Source of the DNA: an uncultured Campylobacter sp.
GTDB lineage: Bacteria; Campylobacterota; Campylobacteria; Campylobacterales; Campylobacteraceae
NCBI RefSeq assembly: GCF_938045625.1
Contig: NZ_CALIAV010000069.1
Location: 1-12,727 of the forward strand
Length of the DNA stretch: 12,727 nucleotides
Reading direction: 5' to 3'
The first letter of the stretch is position 1; the number at the start of each line of letters is the position of its first letter. The notes under the pieces are model-generated. The model saw only the letters and a program-made list of their open reading frames with translations. It did not search any database and was not told where the DNA came from. Shown in pieces: positions 1 through 6,134 of this stretch. Made by a program: the position numbers and the translations under genes.

Positions 1-66
1 GCAAAATACAACCGCCTGCTTGAGATCGAGCGCGAGACGGACGAGTTTTTGGGAAATCAAATTTGA
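1..66 (+). CDS. eno: Enolase, C-terminal end (partial)
   Basis: Only the last 21 codons are present, read in frame from base 1 to TGA at 64-66. The residues AKYNRLLEIE match the usual C-terminal end of bacterial enolases (RxAKYNxLLxIE). Enolase converts 2-phosphoglycerate to phosphoenolpyruvate in the cytoplasm. The two genes that follow (FtsB-like, then an AMIN-domain protein) are the neighbours I recall downstream of eno in C. jejuni and H. pylori, which supports the call. The catalytic part lies outside the window, so activity cannot be judged. Confidence 0.8.
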   Translation, partial: AKYNRLLEIERETDEFLGNQI

Positions 67-332
67 GCGAAGTCCTAGACGAATACGTCGAGAAAAGGCC
101 TTTTGATTTCAGGCTTTTTCTCAGATTTACGCTTATAGCGTTTTGCGTGATATGTTTTGGTATCTACGTGGGCAACATAATCTTTGGCAAACGCTCGCTA
201 GACGTGATGCTAAGCCTGCAAGAGCAAAAAACGCAGCTAGAACGCGACGTAGAAACGCTAAAAAAACAAAACGCCCAGCTGCAAAAGGCGTATTTCGAGC
301 TAAAAGAGCTCGAGCCAAGCAGCGGCGGCTGA
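63..332 (+). CDS. FtsB/DivIC-like septum formation initiator
   Basis: This is an 89-residue single-pass membrane protein. A short cytoplasmic N-terminus (residues 1-20) leads to one membrane segment (about 21-42, LRFTLIAFCVICFGIYVGNI) and then a periplasmic coiled coil (about 50-82, rich in Q, E, K and L at heptad spacing). This size and layout are those of the FtsB/DivIC family, which links FtsL and FtsQ in the divisome. The start is TTG at 63, overlapping the enolase stop ATTTGA, with GGGAA at 51-55 at suitable spacing; no ATG fits the membrane segment better. The overlap suggests translational coupling to eno. C. jejuni Cj1671c and H. pylori HP0155 hold the same place by recall. The division role is inferred from family and topology only. 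Confidence 0.75.
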   Translation: MSEVLDEYVEKRPFDFRLFLRFTLIAFCVICFGIYVGNIIFGKRSLDVMLSLQEQKTQLERDVETLKKQNAQLQKAYFELKELEPSSGG

Positions 333-363
333 TTAGTCGGAAAATTTAAAAAACGGGGGAGTT

Positions 364-1107
364 ATGAAAATCGGTAAAATTTGGCTTTTGGCGCTGGCCT
401 GCGGGCTGGCTTTTGGCAGAGAAAATCCTTTTGCGCCCTCGGGCGATGTAAACGCGAGCATGGCTAGCAGCAATGTCGTGGAAAATTTGCCGCCTTTTGA
501 AAAGCAGAGTTTCAAATTTCCCGCCGACGCTAGAAACTTCATCTCCGTCACGCTAAAATACAAAAGCCTCGACGGCAGTATCAAGGAAAAAACCGTCGAT
601 ATAAACAAAAGCATCTCGTGGCAGGACGAGTTTTTGCTAAGCAAGATCGCAGTGCCCGTCGTTGTAGAAAAGCCCGACGTCTCGGTCACTAAAGAGGAGC
701 CAAAAGCGGCCGCGATAGACGTCGCGCCAAAGCCTACCGAGCGCAACATGACCGTGCAAGAGCCGCTAAAAGACGTCGTCATAAAGCCGCTTGAAAAGCC
801 GCAACCGCAAAAGCAGATCGTCTATAAGCAGACGAAATTTGAGATCTATCCGATGCAGATAAAAATCCTCACGACCGACGAGAAGCTAAAGGACTACTCT
901 ATCAGCAAAGGCACCAAGGTCGTGATCGACTTCGCCTCGCAAACGGACGTAAATACTAGAAAAGACGAGCTTGACTGCGGCGCGTTTAAAACGGCGCTTT
1001 TTGGCTCGCACGGCAAATTTTACCGCGTAGTTTTTGATCTCGACGGCAGCTACAAACACGAGATCGAAAAGACGCAGGACGGATATCTGCTAAAGCTATC
1101 TAGATAA
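364..1107 (+). CDS. cgpA: CgpA-like periplasmic AMIN-domain protein with N-glycosylation sequons
   Basis: The 247-residue product begins with a signal peptide (residues 1-18, K-rich start, hydrophobic core, probable cut after AFG before RENPF). The motif ENPFAP just after the cut is typical of this epsilonproteobacterial family. A charged Pro/Lys-rich linker (about 100-150) leads to a C-terminal beta-rich domain (about 156-247) resembling AMIN, which binds cell envelope components. Three sites fit the PglB sequon D/E-x-N-x-S/T: N30 (DVNAS), N81 (DINKS) and N128 (ERNMT), all on the exported side. In C. jejuni CgpA (Cj1670c) is a known N-glycoprotein and lies in the same place after the FtsB-like gene. 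The start ATG has GGGGGAG at 355-361. Cys13 sits in a poor lipobox, so lipidation is unlikely. The molecular role is unknown. Confidence 0.7.
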   Translation: MKIGKIWLLALACGLAFGRENPFAPSGDVNASMASSNVVENLPPFEKQSFKFPADARNFISVTLKYKSLDGSIKEKTVDINKSISWQDEFLLSKIAVPVVVEKPDVSVTKEEPKAAAIDVAPKPTERNMTVQEPLKDVVIKPLEKPQPQKQIVYKQTKFEIYPMQIKILTTDEKLKDYSISKGTKVVIDFASQTDVNTRKDELDCGAFKTALFGSHGKFYRVVFDLDGSYKHEIEKTQDGYLLKLSR

Positions 1108-1162
1108 ATTTGTTTTTGCGCGCCGAGCTTTCGGCATGTAAATTTACAGTGATAATTTTCTC

Positions 1163-1199
1163 GCGGCGAGGGTTAAATTTGAGCCTTCGCCGCATTTTT
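1163..1199 (+). terminator. Intrinsic terminator after cgpA-like gene
   Basis: GCGGCGAGGG (1163-1172) pairs with CCTTCGCCGC (1184-1193), with one G-T pair, around an 11-base loop, and is followed directly by ATTTTT (1194-1199). This is a strong Rho-independent terminator for the eno-FtsB-CgpA unit. A second hairpin follows at 1200-1228 (AAATTTGGCT with AGCCAAATTT), with a T-rich stretch after it. Confidence 0.7.
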
Positions 1200-1300
1200 A
1201 AATTTGGCTTTCAAATTTAGCCAAATTTGCCTTGATTTATTTTCCCCGCTTTTTCAGATTTTGCCCCCAAATTTCACTCAAATTTAACCGCCCCTTTGGC

Positions 1301-1336
1301 TAATATTTCGCAAATTTGACTTAAGGGATAAATTTG
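1301..1336 (+). promoter_or_regulatory. Weak promoter and RBS of the ankyrin gene
   Basis: TAATAT at 1301-1306 is a poor -10 candidate (4 of 6 to TATAAT). AAGGG at 1323-1327 lies 6 bases before the TTG start at 1334 and serves as the ribosome site that fixes this start. Confidence 0.3.
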
Positions 1337-2627
1337 AACAAACTCGCACTTAGCCTCGCCGCTCTTTTCCTTGTCGTTTTCGTAAATTTTATTTACGAAA
1401 AGCTATCCGGCCCGACTCGCTTCGTAGTTACCGCCGATACTAAAATAATCCCGGGTTCGGAGCTAAGCAAATACGTAACGCAAGAGGAGATAGACGATTT
1501 TGCTTTTAGATACTGGGATATAGATAAGCAGATAAAAGATGGCGCATTTGCTGAAAATTTCCGCAAGCTTTTAAAATCAAAGCAAACGGATCAAATTTTA
1601 AAATTTATGCAAGATAATAACATTAGCATAGACTCTCCACTAATAGACGGCGTTACTCCTTTGATGTACGCTAGCTTTTACGATGACGAAGTCACGGCAA
1701 AAAGACTTATATAGATATGGGCGCAAACGCTCATACGCAAGATAACTACAAACTCTCGCCCCTGGCATAGAAAACAACTCTACAAAGACCGCCAAGCTTT
1801 TGCTTGATAGCGGGGTTAAATTTGATGAAGTAAAGGCGGTGCAGTGGTATAGAAAAACTCCTTTTTACTACAATATCGAAAAGCTTATCATAGACGGAGA
1901 CGACGTAAAGATAATATTTGAAGACAACTATCAAGTTAACAAAGAATCCAAAGACGTAAACGATCCGATAGGATATATAGTAACCCATAACTACGTAGAG
2001 ATGACCGAACTTGCTCTTGCTAGCGGGTATAAACCGAAACTAGACGATCATCCAAATACGTTTTTTCACGGACTAAGAGACGATTCCGAATTTATGCGAT
2101 CTTTATATATCTCGCTAGATACTATCCCAAACTACGGACCCATGCTAGAGCTTCTTTTAAAATACGACGTCGTAGGGCAACCTACTAAAGAGGAGCTAAA
2201 GAAGGCGTATGAGGAGTGCTATGATAACGTAAAATACTATGCGAAAGAAAAAGAAAACTATATCTATAAAATGAATAAAGGTATAGACGAAGAAGGCGAA
2301 GCGAAGTTACGCAAAAACAAGAAATATCAGCACTTATGTACCGAGTGCTTATATCATGAAGGTCTTTTGCAATACAAACCAAAGCCGATAGATCCGAAAC
2401 GAATAAAAAGATTTGACAATCAAATAAATTTTCATTCACATTTTTGCCCCGACGAAAATGCTACGTTTAAAGATATTAGAGCTTTCATAAAATGGGCAAA
2501 CGAAATGGAAAAGCAAGACGGGATCAATAGCGCCATAGGTAGAGCCAAAAAGGGCATGGCTCATGTGATTTACGTAGATAGCAACCGAAGCAAATCAGAC
2601 TCAAACTCAAATTTACAAAGCAAATAG
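1334..2627 (+). pseudogene. Ankyrin-repeat exported/anchored protein, broken by two frameshifts
   Basis: The first open part (1334-1714, TTG start) gives an N-terminal hydrophobic segment (residues 2-20), an EEIDDFAFRYWDID region, then the start of ankyrin repeats (DSPLIDGVTPLMYASFYDDE). It stops at TAG 1712-1714. Shifting by two bases continues the repeat as DMGANAHTQDNYKLSPL, which ends at TAG 1768-1770. Shifting again gives IENNSTKTAKLLLDSGV and stays open to 2627. The first break looks like an extra TA in TATATA (1709-1713). The second fits loss of 7 bases near 1765, because the ankyrin form PLxxAIENN lacks its middle. Together they would restore a protein of about 430 residues. The far half has little ankyrin character, a CTEC motif and a Lys-rich end, and I do not recognise it. 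It is more AT-rich than its neighbours, which hints at transfer. Ankyrin repeats bind proteins; the role is unknown. Confidence 0.8.
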
Positions 2628-2642
2628 ATAAAAGGAGATAAA

Positions 2643-2733
2643 ATGTCAGGGGAAAAATTTGATAGAGCGGAGCTTGCCTAAAGCGGCGGAGGTTACCGCC
2701 GGTGCGAGAGATTTGACTGCGCAGTTTAAGTAG
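2643..2733 (+). pseudogene. Remnant of a small gene after the ankyrin gene
   Basis: A strong ribosome site (AAAGGAG, 2631-2637) stands 5 bases before ATG at 2643, but the frame (MSGEKFDRAELA) stops at TAA 2679-2681. In the next frame the sequence reads on as LPKAAEVTAGARDLTAQFK to TAG at 2731-2733. One frameshift near 2673 would therefore join them into about 30 residues. The good ribosome site suggests a real gene start that has since decayed, or a very short peptide gene. No family is recognised. Confidence 0.4.
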
Positions 2734-2905
2734 CGAAGGGGCGCCAACTAGAAGCGGCTTGCCGTCAAATTTAGCTTAACGGTCTAAGTTTAGCCTTGCT
2801 GCGAGGCGCGGCTAAATCAGCAACCGATCTAAAATTTACGATCTGCGCTCGGCCAAGGCTAAATCGTTTGGACTCGTCCGCGCGTAAATTTGAACTCTGC
2901 GCTTT

Positions 2906-2924
2906 AAAAACTGCGCTCGGCGCA
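2906..2924 (-). terminator. Intrinsic terminator of the DUF7832-like gene
   Basis: Read on the minus strand, TGCGC-CGA-GCGCA is followed by GTTTTT, ten bases after the stop codon of the gene at 2934-3431. The stem is only 5 bp but GC-rich, and flanking A/T bases can extend it. The stretch 2734-2905 upstream of it holds no gene I can support. Confidence 0.5.
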
Positions 2925-2933
2925 AATTTTGGT

Positions 2934-3431
2934 TTATTTATCCGTGCTTTTGCTGGCTTTTTTGGCTTCTAAAAACTCCTCGTAGCGGCGATCGATGATA
3001 GCCTTGATCTCGGCGTAATTTTGCGGCGAGTTTTCTATGTAAAAATAGGCGTTGTCGAAGTTTTTATCGCCGAATTTGCGTGCGACGAAATCGTCGTAAT
3101 CTTGCAAATACCAGCCGTGCGTTTTGGCAAATTTCGTGCGATCCGTGGTGTAGTAGGCCTTTGCAAAGGCCTTGCCCGCGGTGTTTAGCTCCTCGCTGCT
3201 TAGCACGCCGTCCATGGCGCCCAAAAAATACTGGCGATAATCAAAACTATCGTCCATCCGCGCTATATCGTCTGCAAAGTCCGCCGCAAAGTCCTTGGAA
3301 TAGAGCTTGCGCTCCATGCACCAGCAGAAGAAAAACGCGATGTGCGTTGCGCCGTTTTCCTGCGGGATATCTGTCGGCGCATTTTTCGCGCCACAGTGCC
3401 ATTTTGCCTTGTCGTAGGTCACGTAAGCCAT
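2934..3431 (-). CDS. DUF7832-like small cytoplasmic protein
   Basis: The 165-residue product begins MAYVTYDKAKWHCGAK, followed by ENGATHIAFFFCWCMERKLYS and a helical, acidic second half. The pattern YDxAxWH then ATHIxFFxxW is what I know from the DUF7832 group, small soluble proteins of unknown function. There is no signal peptide or membrane segment. I chose ATG at 3431 rather than the ATG 27 bases upstream, because CTCCTTT at 3438-3444 gives a perfect ribosome site for it and the upstream ATG sits in a probable -10 box. It stands alone, divergent from the SemiSWEET gene, next to a decayed ankyrin gene. Such small proteins sometimes act as immunity or stress factors, but nothing here shows that. 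Confidence 0.65.
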   Translation of the reverse strand: MAYVTYDKAKWHCGAKNAPTDIPQENGATHIAFFFCWCMERKLYSKDFAADFADDIARMDDSFDYRQYFLGAMDGVLSSEELNTAGKAFAKAYYTTDRTKFAKTHGWYLQDYDDFVARKFGDKNFDNAYFYIENSPQNYAEIKAIIDRRYEEFLEAKKASKSTDK

Positions 3432-3456
3432 TTTGCTCTCCTTTAAATTAGGCTGC

Positions 3457-3462
3457 ATTTTA
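3457..3462 (-). promoter_or_regulatory. -10 box of the DUF7832-like gene
   Basis: TAAAAT on the minus strand (ATTTTA at 3457-3462) lies about 26 bases before the chosen start, with the ribosome site between. It overlaps the upstream ATG, which supports the shorter protein. Confidence 0.45.
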
Positions 3463-3539
3463 CTAAATCTGACCTAGCTCGGCGATTAAAACGCGGCGGC
3501 GGGCAAGATAAAATTTCGCGTCGTTGCACGAAAAGGTAG

Positions 3540-3566
3540 TATAATGCGGATTTTATTTTAAAGGAG
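3540..3566 (+). promoter_or_regulatory. Promoter and RBS of the SemiSWEET gene
   Basis: A perfect TATAAT stands at 3540-3545 and AAGGAG at 3561-3566, 5 bases before the ATG. Transcription would start near 3552, giving a leader of about 20 bases. TTGCAC at 3524 is too close to be a -35 box, as is usual for Campylobacter promoters. Confidence 0.65.
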
Positions 3567-3571
3567 AAAAA

Positions 3572-3829
3572 ATGAGCGAGAAAAATTTGCAAATTTTAGG
3601 CTGGATAGGCACGTGTCTGTCGGTCATTATGTATATTTCTTATATCCCGCAGATAATGGGCAATCTTGAGGGCAACAAAACGCCTTTTATCCAGCCTCTA
3701 GCCGCAGCGATAAACTGCACGATCTGGACTAGCTACGGCCTGCTAAAAGCTAAAAAAGACTATCCGCTTTCTGCTGCAAATTTGCCCGGCATCATCTTTG
3801 GGCTTTTGGCGACGGTAACGGCGTTTTAA
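3572..3829 (+). CDS. SemiSWEET sugar transporter
   Basis: The 85-residue product has three membrane helices (about 8-28, 40-58 and 66-84), the exact size of bacterial SemiSWEETs, the half-size relatives of SWEET (MtN3/saliva) transporters. The first helix carries the PQ-loop signature SYIPQI with P26 and Q27. W52 in helix 2 and N70 in helix 3 (AANLPG) lie where SemiSWEETs have their substrate-binding Trp and Asn. These proteins work as homodimers in the inner membrane and pass mono- or disaccharides down their gradient. The gene stands alone with its own promoter, so no pathway partner points to the substrate. Many Campylobacter use few sugars, so the physiological substrate may not be glucose or sucrose. 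Confidence 0.88.
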   Translation: MSEKNLQILGWIGTCLSVIMYISYIPQIMGNLEGNKTPFIQPLAAAINCTIWTSYGLLKAKKDYPLSAANLPGIIFGLLATVTAF

Positions 3830-3909
3830 AGGATAAAAGCCGCTAAATTTGCCTATGCGGAGAAATTAAATTTGATATTTTTGACGCAAGTTTCGGTAGC
3901 TCAAATTTG

Positions 3910-3929
3910 CAAATTTGACGTCAAATTTG
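3910..3929. repeat. Perfect 20-bp palindrome
   Basis: CAAATTTGAC (3910-3919) is followed directly by its reverse complement GTCAAATTTG (3920-3929). Another CAAATTTG lies at 3902-3909. It may be a binding site for a dimeric protein or only a chance joining of the common CAAATTTG word. Confidence 0.6.
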
Positions 3930-3989
3930 AATGTAAATTTTCTGCACTGTTTTGCTGTATTTTAATATCTTGATTTTCTTGTTAAGTGG

Positions 3990-4077
3990 AAAGGGGCTTG
4001 AATTACGCTCTGCTTTGCAGCTCTCAAAGAGAGTGCAAGCACAAGGCGAAGCTTGGCTGAAGCAAAAGAGCCCCTTT
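3990..4077. repeat. Long hairpin, AAAGGGGCT arms
   Basis: AAAGGGGCT (3990-3998) pairs with AGCCCCTTT (4069-4077), followed by TT and a T-rich stretch. The loop of about 70 bases contains a smaller hairpin (CTCTC-AAA-GAGAG near 4021-4033) and TCTGCTTTGCAGCT, similar to the module at 4151. It may end transcripts from the SemiSWEET gene. Confidence 0.55.
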
Positions 4078-4086
4078 TTCTTTTAT

Positions 4087-4149
4087 TTGGGAGAGGAAGG
4101 GGCTTTACTTCGCCTGCGGCTCGTAACTGTCCGAGACAGACCCTCTCCC
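4087..4149. repeat. Inverted repeat GGGAGAGG / CCTCTCCC
   Basis: GGGAGAGG (4089-4096) pairs with CCTCTCCC (4142-4149). The left arm with flank (TTGGGAGAGGAAGGGGC, 4087-4103) recurs exactly at 12701-12717, beside repeat copy C. Because copy C is inverted relative to copy A, this arm has flipped relative to the main element. Confidence 0.6.
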
Positions 4150-4150
4150 G

Positions 4151-4182
4151 TCTGCTTGCAGCTGCTAGCGCAGCGACGCAGA
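4151..4182. repeat. Small hairpin module, copy 1
   Basis: TCTGCTTGCAGCTGC followed by a GC-rich turn and GCAGA (4178-4182) forms a short hairpin. Nearly the same module is at 12483-12515, but in a different position relative to the main repeat, so it seems to be an independent insert. Confidence 0.55.
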
Positions 4183-4190
4183 AACCCCCA

Positions 4191-4477
4191 CTAACCCCAC
4201 TGCACGTGAGATGTTGCTGCACTTCGTGCAGGTTAAATTTGACGCTTTCGCGTCGTAAATTTAAATTTAGCATTTTCAAGATGCGGGTCTCGGTGGGTAA
4301 AATTTGAAGATGAAATTTGCAAATTTAGCTTCAAATTTGAACGCAACAATGATAAGGCGAAGTATTTTGAGATGATTTTTGGGGTTGCGCAGGTAAAATT
4401 TAGCGTAGGCTAGACATATAGTCTGCCGAGCTAAATTTTAGCCAGCTCCGCAAAAAGCGCTCAAAAGACAAGCCGCC
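4191..4477 (+). repeat. Structured dispersed repeat, copy A
   Basis: In order: CTAACCCCACTGCACGTGAG; hairpin CTGCAC-TTC-GTGCAG (4217-4231); hairpin GACGC-TTTC-GCGTC (4241-4254); block GATGCGGGTCTCGGTGGGT; AAATTT-rich spacer; GAACGCAA; GGCGAAGTAT (4356-4365); then a long hairpin with stems TTTTGAG/CTCAAAA (4365-4371 with 4460-4466), TTTTTGGGG/CCGCAAAAA (4376-4384 with 4448-4456, one mismatch), TAAAATTTAGC/GCTAAATTTTA (4394-4404 with 4430-4440) and the apical GGCTAGAC-ATATA-GTCTGCC. It ends in AGACAAGCCGC, 6-7 bases from the leuC stop. Copies B and C keep the blocks and the pairing. Confidence 0.8.
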
Positions 4478-4482
4478 AAATT

Positions 4483-5757
4483 TTAAAGATCGCGCGGATC
4501 GGCTATCTTGCCTACCACTGCGCTAGCTGCGGCTACGGCAGAGTTTGCCAGATACACCTCGCTCGTGCGATCTCCCATGCGACCGACGAAGTTTCTATTC
4601 GTCGTGCTCACGCAGCGTTCCCCAACGCCCAAAATTCCCATATATCCGCCCAGACACGCGCCGCAGGTCGGGTTTGAAACGACCGCGCCGGCCTCGGCAA
4701 ATATATCCATCAGCCCCTCTTTTTGCGCTTGTAGGGCGATTTTTTGCGTTGCAGGCGTGATGATGAGGCGGGTTTTGCGCGCTACCTTGCGACCTTTTAG
4801 GATTTCAGCCGCGATGCGCAGATCCGAGAGTCTGCCGTTTGTGCAGCTGCCGATAAACGCCTGATCGATAGCGATATCGTCTCTGACGGCTTCACGCACG
4901 CTCTTGCCGTTGCTAGGCAGGAACGGATAGGCGATCACGGGATCGAGCTTGCTAACATCGATCTCTAAAATTTGCTCGTAGTTTGCGCCCTCGTCGGAGT
5001 AGTGCAGCTTCGGCTCGGCGCGCAAATTTTTGCCTTTCAAAAACTCTTTCGTGGTTTCATCAACCGCGATGATACCGCTTTTGCCGCCGGCCTCGATCGC
5101 CATGTTGCACATACTAAAACGCCCGTCCATATCGAGGCTATCTATCGTCTCGCCCGTAAACTCCAGCGCCTTGTACAGCGCGCCGTCCACGCCGATGCGG
5201 CGGATGATCTCTAGGATGAGGTCCTTGCCGTAGACGTGGCGGTCTAGCTTGCCGCGAAAGATCACTTTGATAGTCGGCGGTACTTTGAACCAATTTTTGC
5301 CCGTTATCATCGCGTAGGCTAGGTCGGTGCTGCCCATACCCGTGGCAAAGGCTCCCAGCGCGCCGTGGGTACAGGTGTGGCTATCGGCGCCGATGATGAC
5401 GTCGCCAGGCACTATGAGGCCTTTTTCGGGCAAAATCGCGTGCTCGATGCCCATATCCTTTTCATCGAAATAGTTTTTCAAATCGTGCTTATACGCAAAA
5501 TCGCGGCTGATTTTGGCTTGGTTGGCGCTTAGGATGTCTTTGGCGGGGATGTAGTGGTCCATCACGACGCTAAAGCCGTCCGGATTAGCTAGCTTCGTCG
5601 CGCCGCTGCGCTCGAACTGCTTGATGGAGATCGGAGTCGTGATGTCGTTGCCGATGACCATATCGATGTCGCTCTCGATGATCTCGCCCGCGAAAACCTC
5701 GCGCCCTACGTGCTCGCTGAAAATCTTTTCGGTGATGGTTTGCTTTGAGTTTTGCAT
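4483..5757 (-). CDS. leuC: 3-isopropylmalate dehydratase large subunit
   Basis: LeuC with LeuD isomerises 2-isopropylmalate to 3-isopropylmalate in leucine synthesis, in the cytoplasm. The 424-residue length is that of the shorter LeuC type found in archaea and many bacteria. The aconitase-family marks are present: GADSHTCTHGALGAFATG (residues 123-140), and the 4Fe-4S cysteines C305 (IGSCTNGR), C365 and C368 (NPTCGAC). The C-terminal GRMGDRTSEVYLANSAVAAASA is intact. The start ATG at 5757 has AAGGA at suitable spacing (TCCTT on the + strand near 5763). The frame is open upstream to 6033, but that extension runs through AAATTT repeats and repeat copy B, and is not protein-like. No leuD follows on either side in this window, so the small subunit must be encoded elsewhere. 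Repeat copy A begins right after the stop. Confidence 0.95.
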   Translation of the reverse strand: MQNSKQTITEKIFSEHVGREVFAGEIIESDIDMVIGNDITTPISIKQFERSGATKLANPDGFSVVMDHYIPAKDILSANQAKISRDFAYKHDLKNYFDEKDMGIEHAILPEKGLIVPGDVIIGADSHTCTHGALGAFATGMGSTDLAYAMITGKNWFKVPPTIKVIFRGKLDRHVYGKDLILEIIRRIGVDGALYKALEFTGETIDSLDMDGRFSMCNMAIEAGGKSGIIAVDETTKEFLKGKNLRAEPKLHYSDEGANYEQILEIDVSKLDPVIAYPFLPSNGKSVREAVRDDIAIDQAFIGSCTNGRLSDLRIAAEILKGRKVARKTRLIITPATQKIALQAQKEGLMDIFAEAGAVVSNPTCGACLGGYMGILGVGERCVSTTNRNFVGRMGDRTSEVYLANSAVAAASAVVGKIADPRDL

Positions 5758-5801
5758 AAATTTCCTTTTTTGCGGATGCCGCGCGTTTTTAAAATTTAGC
5801 G

Positions 5802-5807
5802 ATTTTA
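5802..5807 (-). promoter_or_regulatory. Candidate -10 box of leuC
   Basis: TAAAAT on the minus strand lies 45 bases before the leuC start. T-runs upstream of it on the minus strand repeat about every 10-11 bases, a trait reported for Campylobacter sigma70 promoters. There is also a small GCGG-ATG-CCGC hairpin at 5772-5782 in the presumed leader. Confidence 0.35.
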
Positions 5808-5910
5808 GCGAAAAATGGATAAAAAAGAGATTGAGATTAAAATTTGAGTGTTGCAAATACGAATTTGGCTTGGATAAAATAGCATAATACGTCGCGGGTT
5901 TAAAACAAAA

Positions 5911-6127
5911 TTTGACGATTTCAGGATGCGGGTTCGGGCGAGTCGAATTTGAAATCAAATTTGTAAATTTAACCAAATTTAATTCCAAATTTGAACGCAA
6001 GAAGCTAAGGTGAAGTATTTTTTCGCTAGACAAGGCGGAATTTAAATTTTAAGCGTAGGCTAGACGAATGGTCTGCCGAGCTTAAAATTTAAATTTCAAC
6101 GCCGTATAGCGAGAAAAGACAAGCCGC
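5911..6127 (+). repeat. Structured dispersed repeat, copy B
   Basis: It starts with TTTGACG joined straight to ATTTCAGGATGCGGG, so the upstream hairpins of copy A are missing. It continues with GGGTTCGGGCGAGT, AAATTT-rich spacer, GAACGCAAGAAGC and GGTGAAGTAT (6009-6018). The long hairpin has TTTTTTCGCTA (6018-6028) paired with TAGCGAGAAAA (6107-6117), all 11 pairs with one T-G; GGCG (6034-6037) with CGCC (6100-6103); an AT-rich stem of about 16 bp (6039-6054 with 6080-6095); and the apical GGCTAGAC-GAATG-GTCTGCC. It ends in AGACAAGCCGC, seven bases from the receptor stop codon. The base stem differs in sequence from copies A and C but still pairs. Confidence 0.8.
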
Positions 6128-6134
6128 TTAAATT

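Larger units (their letters stand above)
3830..4482. other. Gene-free stretch filled with palindromes and a structured repeat
   Basis: No coding frame here has a ribosome site and protein-like sequence. The open frames at about 3952-4307 on both strands are by-products of GC-rich hairpins. The stretch holds a 20-bp palindrome (3910-3929), two large hairpins (3990-4077 and 4089-4149), a small hairpin module (4151-4182) and repeat copy A (4191-4477). Confidence 0.7.

Noticed and set aside
364..420. Lipoprotein signal (Cys13) in the CgpA-like protein
   Set aside because: The residue at -3 is Ala and the hydrophobic core continues after the Cys; a usual signal peptidase I cut after AFG fits better.
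1122..1135. GCCGA-GCTT-TCGGC hairpin just after the CgpA-like gene
   Set aside because: The T-run is before, not after, the stem on the + strand and is absent on the minus strand; the hairpin at 1163-1199 is a far better terminator.
2755..2769. GCGGCTTGCCGTC resembling the conserved repeat end GCGGCTTGTC
   Set aside because: No other block or hairpin of the repeat family is found next to it; 8 of 10 matching bases can be chance.
3432..3458. Longer start of the DUF7832-like protein (MQPNLKESK)
   Set aside because: Its codons overlap the ribosome site and the probable -10 box; the family begins at the inner Met.
3524..3529. TTGCAC as a -35 box for the SemiSWEET gene
   Set aside because: It is only 10 bases from the -10 box, too short for sigma70 spacing.
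3952..4307. Open frames on both strands in the gap before leuC
   Set aside because: They lie in hairpins and repeat copy A, lack ribosome sites and have no protein-like pattern.
5758..6033. Open N-terminal extension of leuC by about 92 codons
   Set aside because: It runs through AAATTT repeats and repeat copy B, has low-complexity sequence, and a good ribosome site precedes the ATG at 5757 where the family begins.
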